A DNA stretch of 64,000 nt. Origin: Camillea tinctor (taxonomy: Eukaryota; Ascomycota; Sordariomycetes; Xylariales; Xylariaceae). Below, piece by piece: positions 1 to 11,308 of this stretch. The position numbers and the translations under genes were made by a program. The notes under the pieces were generated by a model. It saw only the letters and a list, made by a program, of their open reading frames with translations. It was not told the origin of the DNA and searched no databases. Position 1 is the stretch's first letter; every line of letters begins with the position of its first letter. The stretch is taken from positions 434,001-498,000 of the forward strand of contig MU394058.1 in assembly GCA_022578605.1 (NCBI GenBank). Direction: 5' to 3'.

Positions 1-115
1 GCCGGCTGATATAAACACCTTTTGGATGGTATGTCTCCCGTATGGTGCATAGATATATGGTACCTGTGCTTTTATCTTACCACCCATCACCACTAACTAG
101 CCCCCGTAGGAACGA

Positions 116-1333
116 ATGGCCGGCACCGAGGCCGTTGACTCCAAGCCCAAGTTGTTTATGCCTGAGTATGCTGGTAGGGAGATTGCTAAGATTGCTGCTG
201 ATTCCCTGTTGCCGTGTGAGGCTGCTGTATCCATGGAGTCGGGCCACCGCCAGCTTGGTTCCTATTCCTGGCTCGGTTCGAACTCGGACTACACTAAGCG
301 CATGATTTACGTGCCTGGTATATAACAACCCGGCTTATCCTCCCTAGCTATGTCGGTACAGATGCTGATTGTCATAGGCGCACCACCAATCTATATACCA
401 AAGGAGAAGCACGAGCGTATCGTGCTGCGGCGGTTTAGTGCGGGTCATCGTAAAGGTTTCCAGTTTGTTGAGGGCTTGAAATCACTGGTACCATCCTTTC
501 AGGCAATCGAGCGCTTGAATCCTAACTACACCTTCAACCATATTGACATCATAATATTTTCGGCTGCCATGACAGATTTCTTCACCTTTTGTCAAGGTGA
601 AATACACCAGAAAAGGGTGGCGCTAGATGTTTCACTGATCAAAGATACTTTAGCCATCAGCAGAACCCCGGCAAGGTGGGATTTATGGTTCGAGGAGGCC
701 CGTCGCGGCACTTTTGGTCTTGCGTTCCAGCGCGGCTTGACAAAGTGGCCTAAAGGGTTAGAGAATAGCAGCAGCCACGTAAGGATTCTCGAATACAAAT
801 TTGGTGACTTGAATCTTGCCGTTATTTGTGGTGTCGATGCCAGCATCCGCTGGCCGGAGGAGGGCTCGAGAACTGTAATATATAACCGTAGTAATGAGCT
901 CGATGTCAGTGGTTCTGCCCAGGTAGTTCCTTGCGGCTTCACCTGCCGGGAGCCGGCCGTCGAGTTGAAGTTATTCCGGCCAGGGCCCGACTTCTCCAAC
1001 TTCATTCTGCGGCAAACATGGATGACCCGCACGGCATACGCAGCCCTAGGCCGTTTGCAAGAACAACACAAAATCACTAGCACGGTCGAGCTCGAAGACG
1101 TAATGATCTATAAGTTAGACCAATGGCAGCTTGATTGGGAGAGAGATAACCAGGTGGTTTTACGAAAAATGGCCCGTCTTTTCTCCCGCCTACGTGAACT
1201 CGTTAGAAATACGGGCCGACAACGCGCCTATATAACCAGACAGGCAAGGGCCCAAAATACCCCCCTGCAGGTTCACCACAGTGCCTGTGACATCCCATTG
1301 GAGGAGGCGCATATCAAGAAGTTCTGGAAGTAG
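116..1333 (+). CDS. Conserved fungal protein of the 'geranylgeranyl pyrophosphate synthetase'-labelled family (function unknown)
   Basis: Two exons, 116-317 and 378-1333, joined over a 60-base GT-AG intron, give 385 residues. The join restores a continuous SYSWL...YVPGAPPIY stretch at residues ~50-75, which matches how this family begins (a short SYNW-type segment followed by a VPG-x-P motif). The long exon alone would start inside the intron with an artefactual ATG at 350. Later segments (a hydrophobic FGLAFQ region near 150, a YKFGDLNL segment near 175, and a W..........LRK basic helix near the C-terminus) also resemble the family from memory. Many fungal databases call these proteins geranylgeranyl pyrophosphate synthetases, but I see no DDxxD prenyl-diphosphate motifs, so enzymatic activity should not be assumed. 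The gene is convergent with the acidic protein gene at 2832. Family assignment is moderately sure; function is unknown. Confidence 0.72.
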
Positions 1334-2831
1334 TTGGGCTGAAACTGAGCACGCCGTGGCCCCTTTCTTTCGGCGTTCTGGGGGCTCGGCTTCTCTGGTC
1401 GGGTACCTGATTATGCAACAAGTACGGCTTGGACAACTGAAATACCACAACCTACATAATGGGGCTTTTCCATCAGAACCCCCCAGCACCGTGTACATAC
1501 CTCTCAACCTATATATTTATGTATTTATATTTATATATACCCACTCAGCATCAGAGAAAATAAAAGGAAACGGAGAAGGAAACTCTGATCAGTCAAAAGG
1601 AAACAGACAGTATGTAAATATAAACCACGGAGAAAGGGGGAAGAGGGGAAACAGAGGCAGGAGTACTTAAAAGGAACTTGAGGTACGTACATAGGCTGAG
1701 CCCCCCCCTTTTTCATACTCTTCAGGGTGTCCGTACAGCATATTCCCTAACACACCATCATCACCAGTGGGAGGGTGGTGCGGGAGCGGAGCGAAAAATA
1801 GAGAGAGAGAGAGAGGGAGAGAGAAATAAAAGCTTGTATATTTAAACTTCAACATCAACCATAAGCTCCACCAGTTGAGCGCTTTTCCGCTTCTCGTTTA
1901 CTGGGAGCTAAAACGGTGGCGTCGAAAAAAAAAGAAAAAAAAAACTTAAACAAATATAGCTCTCATCAGCACGTTAATTTCATGTAAGTTCCTATTTGTG
2001 GATTGTTTTTAGGTTTAGAGGGCAAGAAGAAGGGAAAGGAGAGAGAGGAAAGGGAAGGGGAAGGTTGTGCCTGGACTAAGGAGGGAACTTGTACGGTAGC
2101 TAGGTTAAGGGGGTTTCTCTTGACGTGGAATAGTGGGAAGGAATTGGGAATTCACATAGTCAAGAGAATCGGTATGAAGAAAAAAGAGTTGGTTATATAA
2201 TCTGTGTATTGATTGCCAGAGTAGGTGTATACCCAAGGATTAATATAAATATAGGTACCTAGGTATATATGTATATATATGTGTGTGTGTGTGTGTGTGT
2301 ATTCGTGTTCGTCCGTTGTTTCCAAAAATGCCATCGCGCGGGTATATGTGTGCGTAGGCCACGCTACACAATCGCTAAAAATAACCAGAGAAGGAAAGGA
2401 AGAAAAAAGAGAAAAGGGGGGGAAGGTAGGGGACGAGTGAAAAAAAAAAACGCGAGCAAACACAACCTGCAAAGTAAGCAACACCAGGTCGCTTTGAAGC
2501 AGACCTAGTATATTATATTCTCTCTTCCCCCTTCCACCCTATCCATCCAGAAGCAAATCCAAACAAGCCAGCTGTGACGTTGGGGCCAACCCACTAGACC
2601 AACGGCGCGTAATGGCTATCCCGACCAAAGGATATCAGAAATTTCACAGCCGACCGCTATGAAATCTATGGTGGTATATATGGTCAAGTCGGCGACATCT
2701 CGACCATGACACCAACCACGAGCCCATGGTGAGCTCCCAAAAGTCTGATTCGAGCAAGTATCCCTCGAGACGACGATCCTTCGCACCAGAACCCTTCTCC
2801 TGCTCCTCGTCGTCACCCTCAAGACGCTCGT
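1334..2831. other. Intergenic region with simple repeats
   Basis: About 1.5 kb between two convergent genes. It holds AT-rich sequence, a GA-rich run near 1800-1825, poly-A near 1925-1945, a TA/TG microsatellite at 2261-2300 and a purine-rich block near 2395-2450. Small open frames here are low-complexity and not convincing. An open minus-strand frame at about 2644-2850 may belong to the neighbouring acidic protein gene (see findings). Confidence 0.6.
2261..2300. repeat. TA/TG compound microsatellite
   Basis: A run of TATA followed by about ten GT dinucleotides, read directly from the sequence. It lies in intergenic DNA. Confidence 0.9.
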
Positions 2832-3740
2832 TCAGAGTTGTCCCTGTCCTCGTTCCGGTGTATCTTCTCCCCGCTCCCCACCTCCCCCCAACAAAGCCGC
2901 CAACAAGCCCTCGCCCTCGCCAATAACGATATCGACCGTCTCGTCGCCGCCGTTGTTCTCAAACAAGGTAAACGGGACGTGGAAGTAGAGCGTGTGGGCC
3001 GAAGACGCAGAAGATAAAGATGACGGAGAAGAGCCCCTGGGAGAGGACATAGCGGAGAGGAGTGAAGGGAGGGGAGTAGGGGGGGTGGAAGCAGGCGGGG
3101 AGGGTGTCATGTCGAAGCTGCTGAGGGTGATAGTAGACGCCGAGCTGCGCTGGAGGTAGGGCGAGGTCGGGAGGCTCGTGGGGATAGGGGAGCCGTCGGC
3201 GTCGGTGGCGGCGGGGAGGGGCGAGGGTGAAGAGGGGGGAGAGGGCGAAGAAGGGGGAGAGGAAGATGAGTCGTCGAAGTGAGATCTCGCCGTGTGCCAC
3301 GACTCTGTCTCATCGTCGTCGCTCTCACTCGGGCGAGGATAGGGAGTAGGTGGTCTATCAGCTACCGGCAGCAATTGCCGTCCGCCCTCCTGCTCCTTTT
3401 CATCCTCATCGCCGCCATCATCACCATCTTCATCACCGCGATCCTCAGCATCATCTTCATCATCCTCCTCACCCCCCCTCGCAAACGGATGCGGGCTAGG
3501 CGGTCTATCGGCCACCGACCGCCAACCTGTCCCCTGACTGCGTTGTCTTGGGTGGGACTCCTCCGGGATCCTGAACGTGACTCTCCGGCTGGCACGACCG
3601 GTTCTAGGGTTAGCTGATGATTGGGAGGGCATGGCCGCGGGGGAGGATGGGACGTCTGGGGTTTCCTGTGGTGAGGGCGGGAGTGCTGTTGTTCCCGATT
3701 GTGATGAAGGGTGGAAGTGTGTTGTCCGCGGCGTTGGCAT
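2832..3740 (-). CDS. Hypothetical low-complexity Pro/Ser-rich and acidic protein
   Basis: A single open frame from an ATG at 3740 gives 302 residues. The frame stays open upstream to 4073, but that part is AT-rich and looks non-coding; the ATG at 3740 begins the compositionally biased protein. It starts with a Thr/Pro/Ser-rich segment, then a basic RRVTFRIPEE motif near residue 55, a long Asp/Glu run near 95-125, further Ser/Pro-rich blocks and a C-terminal segment (YFHVPFTLFENNG, then a Gly-rich end). No enzyme domain, signal peptide or membrane segment is visible, and most of it should be disordered. I do not recognise a family. The -1 frame stays open past the stop codon, so the 3' end may be spliced or frameshifted. 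The gene precedes NUP170 on the same strand with about 1 kb between them. Confidence 0.5.
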   Translation of the reverse strand: MPTPRTTHFHPSSQSGTTALPPSPQETPDVPSSPAAMPSQSSANPRTGRASRRVTFRIPEESHPRQRSQGTGWRSVADRPPSPHPFARGGEEDDEDDAEDRGDEDGDDGGDEDEKEQEGGRQLLPVADRPPTPYPRPSESDDDETESWHTARSHFDDSSSSPPSSPSPPSSPSPLPAATDADGSPIPTSLPTSPYLQRSSASTITLSSFDMTPSPPASTPPTPLPSLLSAMSSPRGSSPSSLSSASSAHTLYFHVPFTLFENNGGDETVDIVIGEGEGLLAALLGGGGERGEDTPERGQGQL

Positions 3741-4798
3741 TGTGAAAGGCAGCTGTGAGTTGAATATGCTCCCGGAATTTTGGCGTAGCAGCGTGGTGAT
3801 AGGGTGTGAATAGTAGAGAGTAAGAAGTGTTGTGTGAATAAGTTGTTGGAATAGATATGTATCTCGAGGACTGGTTGTTGGCGTAGCAGTTGGATCTGGT
3901 GATAGTTGTTTGTCTGTGATGTTGATCGATACGTTCAAGAACTGATTAGACAGGTTGATGAATGTAGTCCTTCTGTCAGGAGAAAGGGAGGGTTTATATA
4001 TGGTCCTCGAAGCGTTAGAGAGCATTTTGACTCTTTGGGATAGAGACTTTATGAGCAGAATCTTCGAAACCAAAATATAATTCCAAACTTAGTCATTTCC
4101 AAGCTTGACGGCGTCGAACAAAACACCTCTAACGAGTATCGTAAACCTTCCTATCGATCGGCCCACTTCTCCTGATACCTCCTAAGCCTTTTACTTCTGC
4201 TACTACCAAACTCAACATGAAAATGACACACACATCTACCTCATTCCACAACTAAAGAACATATAAAGCATGGACATAGTTCAGAATAACGCCGCCTAAA
4301 CCGAAATATGAGTTGACAACGAGGGAGAAACGGAAAAAAACCCCTCCGCTAATACAGCTAACTCAAAGACAAAAATCGATCACTGGTACATAATATGCGC
4401 CCCCTTAAAGGTCCATTCGCCTAACTTTTTCTTCTTCTCTAGTCTACATGCAATAGGTATTGAAATTTCCACCTAGTTATTTCCGATCCCATCAGATTCT
4501 GGTCAAGCCACCGCCCCCCCTCTCTCATTTTTTTTCTTGCTCTTGACAAAAAAATCATCTCATCCACCTCTCAGAGGCTTATTGGGTGTACCTGAAGTAT
4601 AATATTCCAGCCTTAAGGGAGAAAAAAAAAACATTAGACGCCGTAAGTCTCCATAGAAGTCTGCCTGTCATTGCTCAGCAACTACTTTATACACCGAACT
4701 CAAGGACCATCCTCATCCCCCGTTGTAGCCTTAATTAATGTCGTCCTTCGAAACTTGTATTCCAACTCGTCATCAAGTCCGAAATTAACGTAGGCTGT
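3741..4798. other. Intergenic region, no gene seen
   Basis: AT-rich, with scattered poly-A and poly-T runs. It contains the 5' flank of the acidic protein gene and the 3' flank of NUP170. No supported coding or RNA gene. Confidence 0.6.
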
Positions 4799-7700
4799 TT
4801 AGTAAAATCCCATACCCCGGTTGCCGCTTGATCCCATGACCAATCCGTCTACTGCTCGTTTCACTTCCTTCACATTTCTTGATAGATCTCTCGAGTCCGT
4901 ACCTCGTTCGTTCGTCCCACGTGCATTAGCCGAAGCCCAAACATCACACTCAGCAACTAGCTCGCCCACCCATGGCTCCAACCTAGCTTCGGGACGTCCA
5001 TGTCTGCCGAGGTCGCGCACCCACAGACCAACGGCGTGGGTGATCCATTCTACAACCCTTCCTCTGCCAGAACCTCGGAAGGGAACTTCCTGCGCCTCGA
5101 ACATCGTCTCCAGCACTCGGACAACCAAATCGTGGCTCACGCCAAGTTGGAGGAAGACAGCTATTGGCCAGTTTACATCGGCACCGATGCGGGCATCTTG
5201 TCCGTTTTCCAGAGAGTAACGACAGACCTCGGGCATGAGGGTGGGAACCGGGAAAATGAAAGAGTCGTTGCTGGATCGGTGACATATTTCTTGGATTTGG
5301 CCGATGAGTCGCTCATAAGGCTGAGGTGGGGGGTTACCAGCTTGCGCTCCCCGTCTCCGGCGGTCTGTGTTATACAGGGCCCATTGCTCCGCGACCTCCT
5401 CGTGGGTTTGCTGGATGAGGTTACTCCAAGTTTGGGCGATCGTTGTGGGATTCCGGAAGTCTGCTACGTGGTAGATAATCAGGCACAAGTCGTAGTATCC
5501 AGCCTGATCGGCATAATCATTAAAGAGCTATAGAGAGTTAGCAGATGTCTAGTGTATGATTTCTCCGGGAGGCCACAACATAGGTAAAGATAGACGAGGT
5601 GTATTTCAGGTTCATAGCGACTTACCTCAGTCAGGGCTTGGATTTGACCGTCCAAGGCCTTCTGGATCTCGGGCAGCTTCTCAGGAGGTATTCTACTGTC
5701 TACCTGCAACCTCTCAAGCAGGTCATCTTGGATATGAGCAACTTCGAGAAGCTCGGTGACTTCGTGGTTGAGAAGTTGCTGGTCTTGCCGGCTAACACCA
5801 ACGGTCGTAACGCTGGCATTGGTCTTGGCCTTGCTCAGAAGCGTAAGACGATTCTTGATGGATATGTCGAAGTCGGATTTCGCGAGCTCAGACTGCACTT
5901 TAGCCGCATCAAAGAATAGGCTACGCATTGTGTAGAATCTGCATAGAAGATCGGCATGCTCGATATCTTTGGTGGCCAACCGCGTAAGGAAAGTGGTGAC
6001 GTGCGGTGATTCGATCCGAAGCAGGCGGTCGGTCCACCCTTGCTGTATATACCATTCGTAGAGGTCGAAGTGAAACACTTCATCAGTGGAGTTGTTCACC
6101 ACATCATATGCTTCGGCACGTTTAGTTGTGATCAACGTCGGTTTGCCGTCGATGAGCTCTGGCTCCCGGCTAGATGCAATATCCAACTCATGGAGGACAC
6201 GATGGATCAGATCATAACAGAGTTTGCGGTCATTAAATTGCTTCACTCTAGGGTCTCCAGCAGGCTTTCCATCGTTAATCCAGAGGAGGGCTGCATTGCC
6301 CCTGTCCTTCTCATGCGCGACGACTAGGCACAGTTCGATAGCGCCGGCATAGTATCTCAGGGCGACGTATTGCTCAATGGCCGACTCAAGATTCACCTGA
6401 GAGAGACTGCCTGCGACCTTCTCAAAATGGCCTAAACTTTCGTGAAGGAGGGTTCGAGAAGTATTGGCGTTGAGCGCTGGGTCGGATGCCTTCTTCAGTT
6501 GTTCTTGAGCCCTGAATATTACGACATCGTCTGAACTACAGAAGCTACCACACTTCCGACGAAGAGCATCAGCTACGGTCTCGACATTGGAGCCATTTTC
6601 GATATTGCGGTTGACAATAGCTTTGACAAGCACCTTCGCTAATTCCTTGCCGGCTGACTGCGAGAACAAAGACTCGTACGTGAGGTCCCTGAGCTGTTGT
6701 CGGGAGACTTCGTCGAGTCGTGCGAAGATATCCGTGACCCGCTCATCGAACAGCGCCATGACAAACGAGATACCTTCGGTAATCCCCTCTATCAAAACCT
6801 CGACGGCGTGCATGGCCTGATGTTCTCCTTGGATGGCTAGCTCCTCCTGTTTACTGGCAGCTCTTCGAAGATCAGAAGCCCTCGAAAGGCCTTGTATAAA
6901 GGACCGATTCTCGTCTAAAAATTTGCGCAAGGATTCAATGCTAGACTGAACTGATTGTAATTTATCTTTGGGAACTGCACTGATAATATCCAAGCCACCG
7001 GCAGCATTAACACCGGGCTTGATAACCTTCGAATGCCACAAAGTCCGCACAAGTCGGCTTAGGTAAAGGGTCAGGGCACCGTGCCGAGACGAAGGGCGGA
7101 CCATCTCGACTCTAGCGGGCTGTCCATCTTGCTCCGGAAGCATTGGGTTGCCACCAAAGTTGATAAATACTTGTTTCGCACGGTCAAGAGTGGCCTGATC
7201 TACCGCACTACGACCAGATCCGAACCGACCATCACCCTGACGACATGCAACGGCGAGCGCAGCGGTGATAGTCTCGACGCGGCCATAGGCGCTTTGGAAC
7301 TTGTTGACCTCAACCTTCAAACCTTCTTCGCCAGCGGCAGCTCTTATAGCCGAAGCGAAGATATCCACCAGTCTCCTGCGCCTTATCACATGAATACCGG
7401 TGTTGGTGAGGATAGCGAATTCACTACCATTGGGGTCGTCAAACTGAACAGCAAGCTCGTTGCCAAATCCAAGCGGTGAGCTAGTCGCCGCAAATGGTTT
7501 AGTAACAAGACCGATATCTTCAGCTCTACTGCCGATCTCGATCCAATTGGCATGTTCATAATACCTCGGGTTCTGAGTTCGGCTGCTGTTTTTGATACGT
7601 CCACTATCCGGGGCGGACATGAACAGTACATCGGAATTTGGCTGGTCGGTTTTGCTAACGAAATCCAAGAAATAACCGGGAGCGAACCGCACTCCACGTC

Positions 7701-9212
7701 GGCTGGTTTCGAGAGACTTGGACTGTACGTTGGTAGGCTCACCAAGTCCGCCAAATGGATCCGCTCGTGTTCTTCGCTGTATGGTGTCCGGCGGGGGGAA
7801 CTTGATAGACTGTAACTGCATGCTTTGAGGCGCCTGGCTCGAGGTGCCCAGCATGTAGGAAGAGGCGCTGGTAGCGCTCATGAACAGGCGGCACCCCGTG
7901 TTGGTCAATGCCATGAGGTGAATCTTGTTGTCCTCCACGGCAGAGATAGGGCTAATCGACACGATTTCCATGCGCTCGTTCAGCAGAGGGGAAATAACAC
8001 TCAGGGCGTGGGCAATGTCACGTAGGAAATCGTTCTTTGTCTTCTCGATCACTTTGGTAAGCTTATCCGTGCCCTCTATGTGATATGTGCGCACTGTTGA
8101 CGTGTTAGAAAGGGAGTAGAGCAGATGCCGGCTGTCGTCGATGACTATGTCCACGATATGCTCGTTCGCGGTGCGGCCCCATAGCATATGCGTCGGGTTC
8201 GGAACCACTGCACCCCATCCAGCATACGAATGATTGATTTTGCCAGTCCTACTCGAAAACCACTTCTCCTCGATCTGGTAGTAGAGCTCATAGATATCGC
8301 TGTCTGACTGCCCAGCGAAGAAAATCCGTCCATCAACGGAGCCAGCAATGACACGTGCCTCGGTGCCTCTCAAGGGCAGAGACATCTTAGTTCCGTAGAG
8401 CTCAACACCGTTTTTCGTAGCAACTCCTAGCAAGAACATCTCGGAGGTAGTGGCAACGACTAGAATGTGGGTAATAACTGAGTTGAACACGCCAGGCTTC
8501 GGAGCCACCAGTTTAACGGCCGTGATACTATGCTGGCTGTCTTCGTAACCGATTAGCTCAGGGTTTGGGTGGGTATAATCCCACAGATAGAGACAGTTGT
8601 CGATGGTAACCCAGGCGTGATTCAACTCGGCAAATAAACCCATCATGGTGGAAACCTCGGCTCGGTTATACTGCTCGAAGACTCTCTGGGGGATCTGGTA
8701 CATCTGGGTCTTCTGGAAGGGGGCCCATGCCGAGTCGATGTGGGAAAGGTCATATTCGGATGAGATTTCTGTTTAGGGAGGGGAAGTGATGTTAGCTTGT
8801 CACTGAAGGGGGGAGTATTTATTTCTTCACGAAAAGGAGAGAGAGAGAGAGAGACATAATAATAGAGGGGAAAGGGGCACTCACGTCGGCAGTATGTGTC
8901 GAGTTGGGGATAGAGCTCGTCCTTAGCGAGCGCACTGTTGATGAAGGCAGCGGCCTTAGCCAGCGGAGGTTGAGGAGGCGTAGGGATATTCTGTGCAGCT
9001 TGCATCGCGTCTTCCTCGGCGGCGGTAACGGGTGCACTAAGTCCTGGATCGAGCGCAAATCTGTTCGCGGCCTGGCTGGCTGGAGCGGACGGGGTGTCTT
9101 TGAAGAGGCGGCGGCGGACTGGGTCTTGCTGGATGTTGAAGCGCGACGCGATGGCCGGAGTGTTCAGAAACGCCCCAGGCAGAGCCGGCGCAGGAGTCTG
9201 GGGGAAGGCCAT
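4799..9212 (-). CDS. NUP170: Nucleoporin Nup170/Nup157 (Nup155 family), inner ring of the nuclear pore
   Basis: Three exons on the minus strand, 9212-8885, 8768-5626 and 5527-4799, give 1399 residues, close to the usual length of this family. The product is a structural scaffold of the nuclear pore inner ring, at the nuclear envelope. The N-terminus carries the family's PTPPQPP segment and a YCR-to-ISSEYDL junction exactly at the first splice site. The N-terminal half should be a beta-propeller (the WVTIDNCLYLWDY segment is typical) and the C-terminal two thirds an alpha-helical stack. The last intron (5528-5625) must be removed: the unspliced frame stops soon after LTEV, while splicing continues into LFNDYADQAGYYDLCLIIY. 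The first intron (8769-8884) contains a GA microsatellite. All three joins keep phase and use GT-AG sites. The identity is clear; small errors in the start codon are possible. Confidence 0.92.
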
Positions 9213-9620
9213 AGTTGCGGTGCGTATTATTATACGTCTTTCTAGACGTGTCGAACGTGATGCCTCTCGAAATAAGAGAGAAAGGCAACCCCGAGTGCTG
9301 CACCAAGACCCGGGGGATCACGAGGGAGGAAAGTCAACAAGGAAAAGAAAGAAAAAAAAGAGAGAAGCCAATGCAGTGGCAAGGCACCATTTAATGCTAC
9401 CGGATCATCAATGGCAATATAAGAAAAATACCAGGCAGAAATATGCTGCAGTTGAGAGGCTATGATGATGTGGGAATGAGTGGGAGGGAAAAAAAAAAGA
9501 GTTGTAAATGGTTAAAGCTGTCGCGAAGTTGAAGAAAGAGGCTGGGATGCTTTTTTTTTTTTTTTAGCCTGGCTTAAGAGAGAGAGAGAGAGAGCTATGA
9601 CAATCCAGTAGGTAACCTAC
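9213..9620. other. NUP170 5' flank with purine runs, poly-T and GA repeat
   Basis: The short region between the NUP170 start and the LTR element. It has A/G-rich tracts (about 9340-9365 and 9485-9500), a poly-T run near 9550-9565 and a GA repeat near 9578-9594. It likely holds the NUP170 promoter. Confidence 0.55.
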
Positions 9621-9744
9621 TGTGGGGCGGTAGCCCCTATATAAGGATCTGATCGGTTATTTTGTAGTTAGCGAGACCATCATTCTTACAACCCACATCA
9701 TCTCCCATACCATTATTATCCACATTATTATCCACATCAATTCA
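9621..9744 (+). repeat. Left LTR of miniature element
   Basis: 124 bases, identical base for base to 10328-10451. TG start, CA end, TATATAAGG near the 5' end, and two CATTATTATCCA-like units near the 3' end. Confidence 0.88.
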
Positions 9745-9746
9745 TA

Positions 9747-9759
9747 TGGTGAGAGCTGC
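9747..9759 (+). other. Candidate tRNA primer binding site
   Basis: TGGTGAGAGCTGC begins two bases after the left LTR. Primer binding sites of LTR elements start with TGG, complementary to the CCA end of tRNA. The matching tRNA was not identified. Confidence 0.5.
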
Positions 9760-10327
9760 AAAATTCGTGTTTTTTAGTCCTTTTGGTTTCCCATTGCGGT
9801 ACACACATTTATAATGGCTTAACGGAATGAAATTCGGCTTCAATCCGCACGCACGCCGTGCCAATCCGATACCATGGCATCCGATCTACCACACACCATT
9901 GAAAAATACCGAGAAATACCAATCAACACAACACATCTACTACCATTCACGAGTACTCCATAAGTATACGAGAGTATCGGAAATTGTCAGTTTGTCATCG
10001 AGTCAGTCGAAAAATTCTACGGACCGGATATCGCCAAAAGTACCAAGGCGCCATGTAATACCGAAGGACCCAGATGCCGATGCTGTTTCCGGCGGGTGAA
10101 GGGTTTGGGATTGGTTGAGGTTGAGAGGCTGGTGACGAATATAGAAGATTGAGAGTATGGCGGATGGAATTTGAGGTTCTGGAGGTTACGAAATGGATTA
10201 CAATGGATGGAAGTAAATGTGCCGTTTCACGATGTTGAGAAAAACGGCTTCACTATGGGATTTCTATGGCATCATCGATCGTTGTGCTCGGTGCTTTGGG
10301 AAAGCACGCTCGGGGAGTTTGGCCGTG

Positions 10328-10451
10328 TGTGGGGCGGTAGCCCCTATATAAGGATCTGATCGGTTATTTTGTAGTTAGCGAGACCATCATTCTTACAACC
10401 CACATCATCTCCCATACCATTATTATCCACATTATTATCCACATCAATTCA
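10328..10451 (+). repeat. Right LTR of miniature element
   Basis: 124 bases, identical to 9621-9744, followed directly by CTAC, which also precedes the left repeat. Confidence 0.88.
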
Positions 10452-11308
10452 CTACCTAACCCGTTAGCACTACTAAGCAACTAACCATTTTAGCTATGCT
10501 ATGGAATTGAAATGATTGGCACGCGCTTCATCACAAACTTGTCAGGTACGTGCCCGTTTCTGTATGTAGTTGTATGCACCTAGCTGTATATATGTACTTA
10601 TAGGCATGCATGTTTTCCATCTACAAAATACAGAGTACCTAGGTAAGTCTCTAGCTCATTAAAAAAAAACTGATAAAAAACATTTCATATTTTATATGGT
10701 CACAATTCCTTTGATTGTCCTTTTTTTTAGGAGCAATATCTCATTTTCTATACTTTCAGGTGTTTCTATTACACTCACTATATGTTTTTTTCTTACTTCT
10801 TATATGTACATATTTACTTTGGTTGTCAGCCGTTTTTAGTTAAATCGTTGAGCACTAGTACCAGTTAGGGGGGCAAACTGAAGGTGACTATATTGTATGC
10901 AACTATTGAGTTTACCTACTCTATCTACCTAGGCAGTAGATAAGTTTCCATAGGCACATATTATGTACCTAGATCTCCAAGATGGCATTTGACAACAGCC
11001 ACATACCTCTTAAATGTGCAGTTGTCTATGTATTCATTCATCCATTGCCCATGTAGCTCCAATCCAAGATACCTTTTCATTAGATTTAAAGCCACCTACG
11101 TAAACAGATGAAAAAACAACAACGAAAGAGATAGATTAAATAAATCGATAAATGAGTATATAGCTCGTAATTATTCTATATAATCGTAACCCGTTTGAGT
11201 CCCATATTCTTTCGACAGTACCCTCTCGCCAACCTACACTGCCGATTCTCAGACCCCTTTTCTACCCGTCATGACAATTCACCCCATTATCTCCCCCTCA
11301 GCTCCTGC
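10452..11308. other. AT-rich intergenic region
   Basis: Between the LTR element and the 3' end of IFA38. It holds several TACCTAGGTA-like motifs and T-runs. No gene seen. Confidence 0.6.

Larger units (their letters stand above)
9621..10451. mobile_element. TRIM-like miniature LTR retrotransposon
   Basis: Two identical 124-base direct repeats (9621-9744 and 10328-10451) flank a 583-base interior. Each repeat starts with TG and ends with CA, as LTRs do, and contains a TATATAAGG promoter-like box. The whole unit is bordered on both sides by CTAC (9617-9620 and 10452-10455), consistent with a 4-base target-site duplication. Two bases after the left repeat comes TGGTGAGAGCTGC, which begins with the TGG expected of a tRNA primer binding site. 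The interior has no gag, protease, reverse transcriptase or integrase frame, so the unit could not move by itself and would need proteins from a full-length relative. The perfect match of the two repeats suggests recent insertion. A clear polypurine tract before the right repeat is missing. The strand is inferred as plus from the primer site. It could alternatively be a deletion derivative of a larger element. Confidence 0.8.

Noticed and set aside
9827..10099. 90-codon ATG frame inside the miniature LTR element
   Set aside because: It overlaps the element interior without any domain. The other frame at 9964-10152 looks at least as protein-like, so it is not listed as a gene.
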